From: an uncultured Roseburia sp.
Lineage (GTDB): Bacteria; Bacillota; Clostridia; Lachnospirales; Lachnospiraceae
Direction of reading: 5' to 3'
Length of the DNA: 64,000 nt
NCBI GenBank assembly: GCA_947642555.1
Contig: CANRSX010000016.1
Span: 1 to 64,000, forward strand
Each line of letters opens with the position of its first letter. The first letter of the stretch is position 1. Shown in pieces: positions 36,543-46,295 of this stretch. The notes under the pieces are model-generated. The model made no database searches. It was given only the letters and a program-made list of their open reading frames with translations, and was not told where the DNA came from. Made by a program: the position numbers and the translations under genes.

Positions 36543-37949
36543 ATGTACGAAAGAACGTATCACATCATCCGTAAGACACACAGGCAGAAGATCCGGCAGA
36601 CCATACGGCGCATCGCCGCCATGACAGCCGTCACCGCGCTGATCATCACAGCCACGATACTCGCAGGCAGGCTGCTGCCGGTAAAAGCCTCTGCCCCTGG
36701 CGGCGCACGCACGGCTTTCACGACCGTTCAGGCGGCAGGCAGCGCCATGCATCCGGCCGTATCCGGGTTCATCCTTTCCTACAGCGAAGCAGCTCCCACA
36801 GCGGATCCGGGCGTCCCGGTCATCATCCTCGACCCCGGTCACGGCGGGGAGGATGAGGGCTGCATCTGCGGCGGCATTCTGGAAAAGGACTTAAACCTCT
36901 CCATTGCAAACCTGGTGAAAACCCGGCTGGAGGCCCTCGGCTTTTCCGTGATCCTGACCCGGGACGCGGATATATATCTCCCCAAGGAAGACCGGGTGAT
37001 CCTGGCGAATCAGAGCGGCGCCTCCCTCTACGTCAGCATCCACCAGAATTCCGCGGAGGATCCCGGGATAAGCGGCCTTGAGGTGTGGTATGACGAGGAC
37101 GGCGTCCGCGACAGCGGACGGCTGGCCCGGCTGATCGAACAGCAGGCTCTCGCACAGACCGGCGCGGCAAAACGGGAGCTCCACGGCGATGCCGGGTTTC
37201 ATGTGACCGGCCAGACTGTAATGCCCGCCTGCCTGGTGGAATGCGGATTCCTTACAAACGACGCGGAGCGGGGGATGATGGTCACGGCAGAATATCAGGG
37301 GCGGATCGCGGACGGGATCGCACAGGGTATTGACCTGTATTTTCACCCGAAAACCATGTATTTAACCTTTGACGACGGTCCTTCCCCGGAGAACACGGTC
37401 CGTGTGCTGGACATCTTAAAAGAACGGGATATCCGGGCAACCTTTTTCCTTGTCGGGGAAAACGTGCGCAGATATCCCGAAATTGTTCAGCGGATCGTCG
37501 CGGAGGGGCACACCATCGGCATTCACTGTGACAGCCATGACTACAACCGGATTTACGCGAGCGCAGACAGCTATCTCGCCGACTTTGAAGCCGCCCATCA
37601 GACTCTCCTGGAGCTGACCGGCATCGACGTGAAGCTGTTCCGGTTTCCCGGCGGGAGCGTCAATGATTTTAACGCTGGCGTCCGGGATGAAATCATCCGT
37701 GAAATGACGGCACGCGGCTGTATTTATTTTGACTGGAACGCCAGCTTAGAAGACGCGACGGCAGAGGCCGACCCCGCGCAGCTTGTCGCAAACGGCGTGT
37801 CGACGACGCTGGGGCGGCAGAAGGTCGTCATGCTCGCCCACGATGTCAAAACGCATACCGCGCTCTGCTTAGAGACGCTTCTGGATTCACTCCCGGAATA
37901 CCGGATGCTGCCGCTGGATGAAACGGTGGAACCGATTCAGTTTCGCTGA
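36543..37949 (+). CDS. Bifunctional N-acetylmuramoyl-L-alanine amidase (Amidase_3)-polysaccharide deacetylase (NodB) fusion
   Basis: Amidase motifs VIILDPGHGGEDEG, SLYVSIHQNS, CLVECGFLTN; deacetylase motifs YLTFDDGPS, HTIGIHCDSHDY, RFPGGSVNDFN. Confidence 0.93.
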   Translation: MYERTYHIIRKTHRQKIRQTIRRIAAMTAVTALIITATILAGRLLPVKASAPGGARTAFTTVQAAGSAMHPAVSGFILSYSEAAPTADPGVPVIILDPGHGGEDEGCICGGILEKDLNLSIANLVKTRLEALGFSVILTRDADIYLPKEDRVILANQSGASLYVSIHQNSAEDPGISGLEVWYDEDGVRDSGRLARLIEQQALAQTGAAKRELHGDAGFHVTGQTVMPACLVECGFLTNDAERGMMVTAEYQGRIADGIAQGIDLYFHPKTMYLTFDDGPSPENTVRVLDILKERDIRATFFLVGENVRRYPEIVQRIVAEGHTIGIHCDSHDYNRIYASADSYLADFEAAHQTLLELTGIDVKLFRFPGGSVNDFNAGVRDEIIREMTARGCIYFDWNASLEDATAEADPAQLVANGVSTTLGRQKVVMLAHDVKTHTALCLETLLDSLPEYRMLPLDETVEPIQFR

Positions 37950-38107
37950 CCCCGGGCAGCTGTGCCGGACGCGTCCCAGAAAATATGAAATTAACTCCCA
38001 CCTCCGGCCGGTATGTGCTATAATGGCCAAAGAAGAACATTCATTCTGCGGCTGTCTGTTCGCCCATTTTGCGAAGCATGACGGAACTTTTACGAGGAGG
38101 TATTCTG

Positions 38108-38755
38108 ATGAAACGACACACTTTTGCCATGGAAATAAAAAACGGCCAGATGAACCTTTACCGGAAAAAACTGAGGGAATTGTGGCCGGATCTTGTCCGG
38201 TTTCTCGATGAAAACAGCATTCACAATTTCAGCATCTGGAACTGCACATCCCTGATCTTCGGGTACTGTGAAAGTGATGACGAAAGCGTGCGTTCCGCTG
38301 ACGCCGCAGAGCAGATCAGGGCGCTCACCGCCTGCATCGAAGATACCTTCACCTGGATTTCGACTCCCGGAGAAAATATGCGCCTGATGTATCATAATTT
38401 TGGCATCGTGAGGGAAAGCAAAGAGCTGATCCGTCACAGAATGTTTATGACTAAATTAAAACCGGGCTGTGAGGAAGAGTACAAGGCGCGCCACGACGCC
38501 CTGATCGCAAAGAGAGGCGATGCGCCCGATCCCGGCCCCGACAGCAACTTCAGCATCTGGAGCGCGGGCGGCTACATTTTCGGCTACGACGAAATCGACA
38601 CCACCATGGAAACGGAGGAAACGCCCCAGGCCCGCGAAGGCACCGTAGCCTGGGAGACAAAGCAGCTCGGAATCATGGACTGGATCACCAACGATATGGA
38701 CTGGCTTACGAACTCCTGTCACCCCGCCAGTGTGCGGCTTGCATGGCATGCGTAG
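38108..38755 (+). CDS. Protein with two tandem L-rhamnose-mutarotase-like (RhaM/dimeric barrel) domains
   Basis: Domain 1 HTFAMEIKNGQMNLYRKKLRELWPDLVRFLDENSIHNFSIWNCTSLIFGYCE; domain 2 HRMFMTKLKPGCEEEYKARHDALIA...NFSIWSAGGYIFGYDE; RBS GAGGAGG. Confidence 0.7.
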   Translation: MKRHTFAMEIKNGQMNLYRKKLRELWPDLVRFLDENSIHNFSIWNCTSLIFGYCESDDESVRSADAAEQIRALTACIEDTFTWISTPGENMRLMYHNFGIVRESKELIRHRMFMTKLKPGCEEEYKARHDALIAKRGDAPDPGPDSNFSIWSAGGYIFGYDEIDTTMETEETPQAREGTVAWETKQLGIMDWITNDMDWLTNSCHPASVRLAWHA

Positions 38756-38775
38756 CAGAAGGACATTTTGAGAAA

Positions 38776-38832
38776 AAAGCGCCGGGAAGTCGCATAAACA
38801 CTATGTTTTTGCATGCTCCCGGCGTTCTTTTT
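38776..38832. terminator. Rho-independent terminator between convergent genes
   Basis: CGCCGGGA (38780-38787) / TCCCGGCG (38817-38824) followed by TTCTTTTTATT. Confidence 0.7.
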
Positions 38833-38854
38833 ATTCCCTGTTTCTGCTGTGCTT

Positions 38855-40117
38855 CTAGGTTTCTTCCTCCTCCGTATCCCGATGGAAATATTTGTCGAGA
38901 TCTTTTTTGCGTTCCTCCGACATTCCCTTTTTCACCGGAAGCACCGCCGCGTTAGCGACATCCCCGATCATCCGGATCGCGAATTCCACATTCCGCTGTA
39001 TCGCCGTCTCGCTTAACGTATCCATCAGGTCATGGATCGTATGGATCTCCGCAGAGCCTGTCTCTCTGCTTAAACCAAGCGCCGGAATCCCGTGATCGCA
39101 GAACGGCGCGGAATCGCTCGAATGCACAAGCGCCTTTATCTCCGCGGAATAGCCCGCCAGCTTGCAGTACTGCTCCGCAAAGGTCTCAAGCTCTTTCTCC
39201 CCGGTCACAAAAATCTGGTTTGATCCGAGGATCGTCCCGCACATATCGAAATTAAAGCAGAAGCCGATCTGCTCCAGCAGCGTTTCGTTCTGCTCAATGT
39301 ACGCCTTTGAACCAAGCAGCCCCTGCTCCTCGCCGCCGCACCAGAGAAAGCGCAGCGTCCGCTTCGGCGGGTGCGCAAGAAAATAGCGATAAATCGCCAG
39401 AAGGGCGGTGGTCCCGGTGGCATTGTCCCAGGATCCCGTGCCGAGCGGCACAGAATCATAATGCGCGGTCAGAACAATGGATTCCTCCTTATGTACCGTT
39501 CCCTCGATCACCGCCAGCACATTCTGGCTCTCCGCGTCGTAATTCTCCTGCTCCAGGGTAAGCGTCACGCTTTTTACCTCGTCCCGCACAAGCGCCGCAG
39601 CGTCCGCCGACGTGATCATAAATCCCGGAATCACACCGTTGCGCGAAAAATGATCCCGCAGCCGCAGCGGATACAGGGAAGCTTCCTTCTCCGAAGCATA
39701 ATATTTCCCCTTCATCACCAGAAACGCCGCAGCGTGATGCTCCGCGAGACGCTTGTAGGTCTTTTCATCCGCCAGCTTATTGAGCAGCACCGCCGTATCG
39801 CTTAAATCCCCGGCTTCGGAAAAATCGATTTCAGATCCATCTTCCAGAAAAAGCAGCTTACATTCCCGGTCGATATTGCCGGATCCCAGATACGGCACGC
39901 AGTAAATCTCCTTTCCCCCTGCCTTCACCGAACACTTACTCACCCTCGCAAACGGAAACGAAAACGTCATCCGCTCACCGCGCACATCAGGCTTTCCCGC
40001 CGCCTCGCCAGCGAGCGCGATCTCCCGTTCGATCAGCTTTGCCGCCTTCTTCTCCTCCGGGCTTCCCGCCACGCGGACAAAGCTTAGTTCCTCCACAAAA
40101 TCCAGCAATCTCTCCAT
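38855..40117 (-). CDS. M28-family metallopeptidase (aminopeptidase)
   Basis: VLTAHYDSVPLGTGSWDNATGTTALL, FLWCGGEEQGLLGS, FNFDMCGT, HSSDSAPFCDHGIPAL; start ATG 40117. Confidence 0.92.
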   Translation of the reverse strand: MERLLDFVEELSFVRVAGSPEEKKAAKLIEREIALAGEAAGKPDVRGERMTFSFPFARVSKCSVKAGGKEIYCVPYLGSGNIDRECKLLFLEDGSEIDFSEAGDLSDTAVLLNKLADEKTYKRLAEHHAAAFLVMKGKYYASEKEASLYPLRLRDHFSRNGVIPGFMITSADAAALVRDEVKSVTLTLEQENYDAESQNVLAVIEGTVHKEESIVLTAHYDSVPLGTGSWDNATGTTALLAIYRYFLAHPPKRTLRFLWCGGEEQGLLGSKAYIEQNETLLEQIGFCFNFDMCGTILGSNQIFVTGEKELETFAEQYCKLAGYSAEIKALVHSSDSAPFCDHGIPALGLSRETGSAEIHTIHDLMDTLSETAIQRNVEFAIRMIGDVANAAVLPVKKGMSEERKKDLDKYFHRDTEEEET

Positions 40118-40121
40118 GATA

Positions 40122-40763
40122 TTACTCCCTTCTCTTTTCTTTTTCAAACCGGCGTGCCCTCTCCTCAAACTGCCCGTAAAAATCCTTTGGCGCATACTGC
40201 TCCTCATAAAACGTGTGGAGCAGGTTCAGGTTGATCTGCTTTAAAAGCTCCTCATCCTCCCCGGCACACGCCCAGGTCCGCTCCATAAGCCCCTTTCTGA
40301 TCCCATGCCATCTCACCAGGAACGCCTCATACCGTTTCAGCTCCGGCACCCCAAGCCATTTTTTTATCTTCACCTTCGTGTGATTCTGGCTCACGCAGGC
40401 CTCCTCCAGCAGAAAATAGGAAAGCCCCTCCTCCTCATAGCGCCTTCCCAGCGGAAACAGGCGGCAGAGCCCCGGACGGAACACATGGATCCCGCAGCGG
40501 TTTTCCTCATTTAAAAACCCGCAGCGCTCCGCCTCCCCCTGCATGGCAAGGCATGGCAGAATCAGACCCTCCTCCACCCGAAGCTCCACTTTCTCCCGCA
40601 AAAGTCCGGCGAACGTAGTATGGAGATTCGTCTCCAGCTGCCAGACATCATACGGATCCAGCACAATGGAATCCCCCATCCCCTGACAGCAGTGAAAACA
40701 GCCCCGGCAGTCGTTACAGCCGGCTTTTACCATATCGTTTGCATGAAATAAGATTGTGCTCAT
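40122..40763 (-). CDS. YkgJ-family Cys-cluster protein
   Basis: CNDCRGCFHCCQGMGDSIVLDPYDVW ... FLNEENRCGIHVFRPGLCRLFPLG. Confidence 0.85.
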   Translation of the reverse strand: MSTILFHANDMVKAGCNDCRGCFHCCQGMGDSIVLDPYDVWQLETNLHTTFAGLLREKVELRVEEGLILPCLAMQGEAERCGFLNEENRCGIHVFRPGLCRLFPLGRRYEEEGLSYFLLEEACVSQNHTKVKIKKWLGVPELKRYEAFLVRWHGIRKGLMERTWACAGEDEELLKQINLNLLHTFYEEQYAPKDFYGQFEERARRFEKEKRRE

Positions 40764-40847
40764 TGGATTCTCACCTCCGCCCTATTATAACCCCGGAGGT
40801 CAGAAATGTTAAGGCCCGAAAAAGAAAAATGATACTTTGCTGAATAA

Positions 40848-42320
40848 TCAGGCCGCTTTCGCCCCGGCCTTGATCTCGGCGATACGCTCCTGAATCTCCT
40901 CCATCTTCTCTTTTGTCAGGGGATAGAACTTCATCGCAATAATATTACAGATCCAGCCCAGTACAGGCGCCCCGATAAAGCATGCCATTGTCACCCAGAA
41001 AATAGCGGTGGAATACGGCGTATCCTGCGTCGGCTGCTCCGTCCGAAAGCCGATCGCCGCAATCATCAGTGACACAAACATTCCTGCCAGTGAAGAAATC
41101 ATTTTATCCACGAAAGAAAATAATGTCCCCATCAGCCCCGGCACATATTTTCCGGACCGGTACACCTCATAATCGGCGCAGTCGGCTGTCATTGGAATCA
41201 CAATGTTGCCGGACATGCTGGTACAGCCGCTCATCACGACAAATATCACAATATACGCTACTGTAAAGAATGAAATACTGGTCAGGCTGTAAGTCGTCGG
41301 ATCCCCGAATACAAACAGTAACAGCAGCAGTCCGGCGCATATGATCCCGCCCCAGGTACCAGTCAGAAGAGCCTTTTTCTGCCCCATTCGCCGCGCAACA
41401 AAGTTCATCAGCGCCAGTGAAGCCAGAATATTCGGAATGGTAAGCAGCGCGCTCGTTGAGCCATACAGCGAATAGTCTCCGATAATAATACCGAACAGCA
41501 TAACATATACGACCGAATTTGTCTTCATAGACTGCGAAAGCTTATCGGAAGATGCGGATACCACCAGCATTTGAATTGCACGGTTATTTTTCAACACCTC
41601 CCAGTAATCACGGATGCGGATTCTGACCACTTCTCCGGTTCCGTAATACTCCAGCCGGTCCTTTCTCGACAGTCCGATGACTGCCAGAATCGCAAACAGC
41701 AGTGAGACCGGAGCCAGCGTACCCCACAGCGCCATAAAAAAATCGGGTCTGCCAAATGCCTCCGCTCCGCCATACTTCGGAATCAGGACATTCGTCACAA
41801 TCAGCGGCACAATCGCCATCATAAGCGTATTATACACTGCATCAAACATTGCAAACACCGGCCTCTGCGACGGGTCGTTCGTCAGACATGTCTGTGCAGA
41901 TTTTGTAACCACACACTGGCAGGTATATCCAATGATATAAATCATATACATGACAATGTAAAACGGAAATCGTGCCGCCTGCGGAAGCACGGGCGTCACC
42001 TTAAAAATAATAAAGCTGGTGATCATAAGAATCAGATCACCGATTATGATAAACGGCCTGTTCTTCCCAAATCTTGTATTTGTTTTGTCCACAATAAATC
42101 CGATCACAGGGTCGGTAACGCCGTCCCACATTCTCATAATTGTCGTAATCGAACCGGCCAGCACAACCCCTACTCCCACAATTCCTACGAGGAAATAAGA
42201 CACATACATAAAAATCATCATATACAGATTCGTTGATGTGTTGTTGAGCGCGTAAAATCCAATCTCCCATATTTTCGCGCGATGAATACTGCCTTCTGTT
42301 TTCGTGTTGCCTGTTCCCAT
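40848..42320 (-). CDS. Glycoside-pentoside-hexuronide (GPH):cation symporter, MFS
   Basis: 12-TM; MRMWDGVTDPVIGFIVDKTNTRFGKNRPFIIIGD signature. Confidence 0.92.
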   Translation of the reverse strand: MGTGNTKTEGSIHRAKIWEIGFYALNNTSTNLYMMIFMYVSYFLVGIVGVGVVLAGSITTIMRMWDGVTDPVIGFIVDKTNTRFGKNRPFIIIGDLILMITSFIIFKVTPVLPQAARFPFYIVMYMIYIIGYTCQCVVTKSAQTCLTNDPSQRPVFAMFDAVYNTLMMAIVPLIVTNVLIPKYGGAEAFGRPDFFMALWGTLAPVSLLFAILAVIGLSRKDRLEYYGTGEVVRIRIRDYWEVLKNNRAIQMLVVSASSDKLSQSMKTNSVVYVMLFGIIIGDYSLYGSTSALLTIPNILASLALMNFVARRMGQKKALLTGTWGGIICAGLLLLLFVFGDPTTYSLTSISFFTVAYIVIFVVMSGCTSMSGNIVIPMTADCADYEVYRSGKYVPGLMGTLFSFVDKMISSLAGMFVSLMIAAIGFRTEQPTQDTPYSTAIFWVTMACFIGAPVLGWICNIIAMKFYPLTKEKMEEIQERIAEIKAGAKAA

Positions 42321-42374
42321 CGTACACTCCTCCTTTAGTTAAAATAAAATCATACCCGAACAGCAGATAACGGT

Positions 42375-43940
42375 CTATATCACAAGATAGGCTATTGTCA
42401 GCGGAAGAAGTTCCAGCCTGCCTGCTGCGGTCTTCGGAACAATCTCTGGCATCGTCCCCTCTCTGCTCAGTTCTGCGGTCTTTCCGTTTATCTGCATCCT
42501 CTGCGAGCGGATATGTTCGGCGCTCAGCACATATACCTCGGCCTTCCCCTCAAATTTCAGCACTGTAGTTTCTTTTGGAGAATTGTTGATCACTGCATAT
42601 GCAAAGCCGTCTCTGCCGTCTCTCCTGGAATGCACGTAGATATGTGCGCCTTCCCTCTGCGAAATCCCCGGATCATATACCGTTGTTCCCATTACCCGGT
42701 TCCAGAGACAGACCGCCCAGTAATTCGGACGCGGAAGATGCGTAACCGGATCCAGATATCCGTAGTCAGAGGATGCAAGTGTATTGTGAAAAATGATGCC
42801 GTCTGTAACCGCTGCAAAGCTTCCAAGCTCATTCACGGTCCGGAATACATCCAGAAACGTCGGTCCCCAGGTATTTCCTCCTCCGCCGGCATCTCCCGCC
42901 TCCGTCACCCACAGGGGTGCGCCGGGACAAAACCGGTCACGAAGCGATCCGTAATATCCGGCAGCTTTTTTTACCACTGCAAGATACTCCTCCCCGATCG
43001 CCTCCTCCTGTGCCCAGTGCCCTTTTCCAGTCTCTGCGAGACGCTCGGACAGGCCGTTATAACAATGATAACTGAATACATCCGGCATTTCCCTGCACAT
43101 CTCCATCAGCCGCTCCGTCGGGATCGGCTTCAGGCGCCTTACCGCTGACCGCTCTGACTGCCTGCTTGCACCGGTCCTGTCCCCGCAGCCGCATGGCCCT
43201 GCAAGGATAACCTCCGGATAATTTTTCCTGACAAAACGGTAGAAGGCATCCTGATCCTTTGCGAGATCCTGCTCTTTGTACGCGACAGAGATATTGTCCC
43301 CGACAAAATTTGGTTCGTTCATAAACTCTGCCGCCGCAATCGGAACGCCGTAATCTCTGCTGTAGTCGAACAACAGCTTCGCCTGCTCCGGCGTCCAGGG
43401 CTTTCCCCCCTTATGATCTCCCTTGCAGTTGCTGACGGAAATCATAAGTTTTCCCTTCGTCTCCCGCACGAAATCAAGCACCCCGTCCCACTGTTCTTTC
43501 GTCAGCAGCGCCTGATAGCCCTCAGGAACCTCTCCTCCCGTATGACCGTCAAAGTCATAATATGTCCCCGTCGCCCAGCCCCCGCTGACACGGATATAGC
43601 AGGACCCCAGCGCCGATGCCAGCATACGGATTCTCTCCCCGCCGAGGTTTACAGGATCATACTGCTGCATCATTTCGCCGTATCGCGTAAGCTCTACCGG
43701 CACGACCTGTATTTCCCCGCTTATCTGTTCCGGCGTATACGCCTTCCAAAAGGTTCCCCCGGTGACATTCGCCATCTCAATGTTATAAGAAACCAGGCGT
43801 TCATCAGCCTTTCTCAATTTCCTGAACCCTGTCGGTTCCAGCCTTACTTCCACCACAGAGTCCTCCACCCCCCTTCCATATTCTCTGACCTGAGTATAAC
43901 AGGTTCCGGCATATTGATTTATCAATTTTTTTATGTTCAA
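42375..43940 (-). CDS. GH79-like (heparanase/beta-glucuronidase-like) glycoside hydrolase
   Basis: Clan-A-type acid/base AAAEFMNEPNFVG, candidate nucleophile LWVTEAGDAGGGG, C-terminal ASSDYGYLDPVTHLPRPNYWAVCLWNRVMGT. Confidence 0.7.
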   Translation of the reverse strand: MNIKKLINQYAGTCYTQVREYGRGVEDSVVEVRLEPTGFRKLRKADERLVSYNIEMANVTGGTFWKAYTPEQISGEIQVVPVELTRYGEMMQQYDPVNLGGERIRMLASALGSCYIRVSGGWATGTYYDFDGHTGGEVPEGYQALLTKEQWDGVLDFVRETKGKLMISVSNCKGDHKGGKPWTPEQAKLLFDYSRDYGVPIAAAEFMNEPNFVGDNISVAYKEQDLAKDQDAFYRFVRKNYPEVILAGPCGCGDRTGASRQSERSAVRRLKPIPTERLMEMCREMPDVFSYHCYNGLSERLAETGKGHWAQEEAIGEEYLAVVKKAAGYYGSLRDRFCPGAPLWVTEAGDAGGGGNTWGPTFLDVFRTVNELGSFAAVTDGIIFHNTLASSDYGYLDPVTHLPRPNYWAVCLWNRVMGTTVYDPGISQREGAHIYVHSRRDGRDGFAYAVINNSPKETTVLKFEGKAEVYVLSAEHIRSQRMQINGKTAELSREGTMPEIVPKTAAGRLELLPLTIAYLVI

Positions 43941-44022
43941 TCAGATATTATTTATATCAAGTTGTAATTACCCGAATATTATGCGATAATATCTGCAATT
44001 TCTTTGACAGGAGGTTCCTCAT

Positions 44023-45252
44023 ATGTATCGGCAGCTACTGGAATTTACGATCGCCACCCTGAATGAAATCAGACTTTCCTCCCGCTTTCTGAAAGATCCG
44101 CTCCTTCCTGATACGGAATATGATCTCGGACTGCGGAATACCCTGTTTGCACACAGCGAAGACCCCGCACAGACCTGTTTTCAGATATCGCCCTATACGT
44201 CCCACTATCTGTGCCGTATTACGGATATCTACCATTGCGAATATTTTCTGTTAAAGATACCGGATCTGACATCCGACACCTTTTTCCTGGCCGGCCCGTT
44301 TTTAAACCATGCGTTTTCAACAACCGACCTCTATGAATTATGCGATCATCTTCGGCTGCCCAAAACCATATTTGGTTTTATACAACAGTATTACACTGCG
44401 CTTCCCATCGTTTCGGATGATCGCTGGATAGAAGGCATGTTCTGTTCCCTTGTGCAGACGCTGTGGCCGGACAGAGAAGATTTATGCCTGTACCGCTGTC
44501 AGGCCGAGCCCCCTGCCTGCCCTTTCGCACCGGCAGACATCCCTGCTCCCACCGAAAATACCATCGCTTATCTCGAACAAAAATATGCAAGTGAAGAATC
44601 CCTGATTCGCACCATACGGCAGGGACGGCTTGAAGAGATTGACAGGATCTGTTCCAGACTGGATCTCACAACAGTACGGCAGCATTTTCCAGACTCTGTA
44701 CGCGATCAGAAAAACTGCCTGATCGTGCTCAATACCATCTGTAAAAAGGCAGCACAGTACGGCGGCGTACACCCGGTTTACCTCGATGACCTGTTCCAGA
44801 AAACCGCCTTTTCTATTGAAAGTGCCGTCTCCCTGAAGGATCGGAATCTTATTTTCCGGCAGATCCCCCGCCGATACTGTATGCTCGTGCGCTCGCACTC
44901 GACGGCCGGCTATTCCTCCCTGATTTCGCACGCCATCTCCTATATTGATTTTCATTTTGACGATGAGGATCTGAGTTTAAAGCAAATCGCCTCGGTTCTG
45001 GCGGTGAATAAAAGCTATTTGTCCACGCTTTTCAGACAGGAAACCGGCAGCACGCTGACTGCCCATATCACCCGTATACGAATGGAAAACGCTGTTTATC
45101 TGCTGAATACCTCGACGCTCTCTCTGCAGGAGATCGCCAATTTCTGCGGCATAAGCGATCTGAATTATTTTATCCGGCTGTTTAAAAAGCATACCGGCAG
45201 GACTCCGGGAAAATACCGTGAGACAATCCTGCGGAAAAATCGGGAACTGTAA
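44023..45252 (+). CDS. AraC-family transcriptional regulator
   Basis: C-terminal HTH SLKQIASVLAVNKSYLSTLFRQETGSTLTAHI...LQEIANFCGISDLNYFIRLFKKHTGRTPGKYRE. Confidence 0.93.
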   Translation: MYRQLLEFTIATLNEIRLSSRFLKDPLLPDTEYDLGLRNTLFAHSEDPAQTCFQISPYTSHYLCRITDIYHCEYFLLKIPDLTSDTFFLAGPFLNHAFSTTDLYELCDHLRLPKTIFGFIQQYYTALPIVSDDRWIEGMFCSLVQTLWPDREDLCLYRCQAEPPACPFAPADIPAPTENTIAYLEQKYASEESLIRTIRQGRLEEIDRICSRLDLTTVRQHFPDSVRDQKNCLIVLNTICKKAAQYGGVHPVYLDDLFQKTAFSIESAVSLKDRNLIFRQIPRRYCMLVRSHSTAGYSSLISHAISYIDFHFDDEDLSLKQIASVLAVNKSYLSTLFRQETGSTLTAHITRIRMENAVYLLNTSTLSLQEIANFCGISDLNYFIRLFKKHTGRTPGKYRETILRKNREL

Positions 45253-45260
45253 CTGCACCC

Positions 45261-45307
45261 GAAAAAACCGGGCCGGATCTCCTGACATTCAGGCGATCCG
45301 GCCCGGT
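45261..45307 (-). terminator. Rho-independent terminator of the oppF-end operon
   Basis: On minus strand: 13-bp stem ACCGGGCCGGATC / GATCCGGCCCGGT followed by TTTTTT. Confidence 0.85.
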
Positions 45308-45326
45308 ACTATTCCGGGTCTTGTAA

Positions 45327-46295
45327 CTATGCATGTTCGAAAAGCGGGAAATGGCAGGCACAGCTCCTCCCGTTGCCCATATCCCGGAATGCGGGCACCT
45401 CCTCTGCGCAGCGCTCCTTCGCGTAGGGACAGCGGGTGTGGAACCGGCAGCCGGAGGGCGGCGCGATGGGACTCGGGACATCCCCGCCCAGGGGTTCGTG
45501 CTCCTCCTTCCGGCGCTCCGGGTCCGGAATCGGTACGGATTCCAGCAGGCACTTCGTGTAGGGGTGCAGCGGCTTCTCATACACCTCCTCCGCGGATCCG
45601 ATCTCGCAGATCCTCCCCAGAAACATCACGCAGACGCGGTCCGAGATGTACCGCACCACGCTTAAGTCATGTGAGATAAATAAATAGGTCAGGCCCAGCT
45701 CCTGCTGCAGATCCTTCAGCAGATTTAAAATCTGCGCCTGGATCGAGACGTCCAGCGCGGATACCGGCTCGTCGCAGACCACCAGCTCCGGGTTCAACGC
45801 CAGCGCCCGGGCGATTCCGATCCGCTGTCTCTGTCCGCCCGAAAACTGGTGCGGATACCGGTTGTAATACTCCGGCCGGATGCCGGTGCGTTTCATCAGC
45901 TCCCGCACCCTCGCCTCCCGCTCCTGCTTACTGCCATAGAGCCCGTGAATCTTCATCGGCTCCTCGATAATCTCCCCCACCTTCATCCGCGGGTCAAGGG
46001 AAGAAAACGGATCCTGGAAGATGATCTGCATCCGCTGGCGGAATTCCCGCAGCTGCTTCTTTTTTATCTGCGACAGGTCTGTTCCGTCAAATTCGATCCG
46101 GCCGGCCGTGGGCTCGATCAGGCGCAGCAGCAGCCGGCCCAGGGTGGATTTGCCGCAGCCGGACTCACCCACGAGGGCCAGTGTCTCCCCGCGCCGGATG
46201 GAAAGATCCACCCCCGCCACCGAGCTGACCACACCGCCGGGCACATAAAAATCCTTGACCAGGCCTTCCGCCTTTAAGAGTACTTCCTGTCCCAT
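45327..46295 (-). CDS. Peptide/nickel-type ABC transporter ATP-binding protein (OppF/DppF-like)
   Basis: Walker [13 protein letters not shown], signature [16 protein letters not shown]-terminal oligopeptide-ABC Cys cluster [14 protein letters not shown]; start ATG 46295 in TGATG overlap. Confidence 0.95.
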   Translation of the reverse strand: MGQEVLLKAEGLVKDFYVPGGVVSSVAGVDLSIRRGETLALVGESGCGKSTLGRLLLRLIEPTAGRIEFDGTDLSQIKKKQLREFRQRMQIIFQDPFSSLDPRMKVGEIIEEPMKIHGLYGSKQEREARVRELMKRTGIRPEYYNRYPHQFSGGQRQRIGIARALALNPELVVCDEPVSALDVSIQAQILNLLKDLQQELGLTYLFISHDLSVVRYISDRVCVMFLGRICEIGSAEEVYEKPLHPYTKCLLESVPIPDPERRKEEHEPLGGDVPSPIAPPSGCRFHTRCPYAKERCAEEVPAFRDMGNGRSCACHFPLFEHA

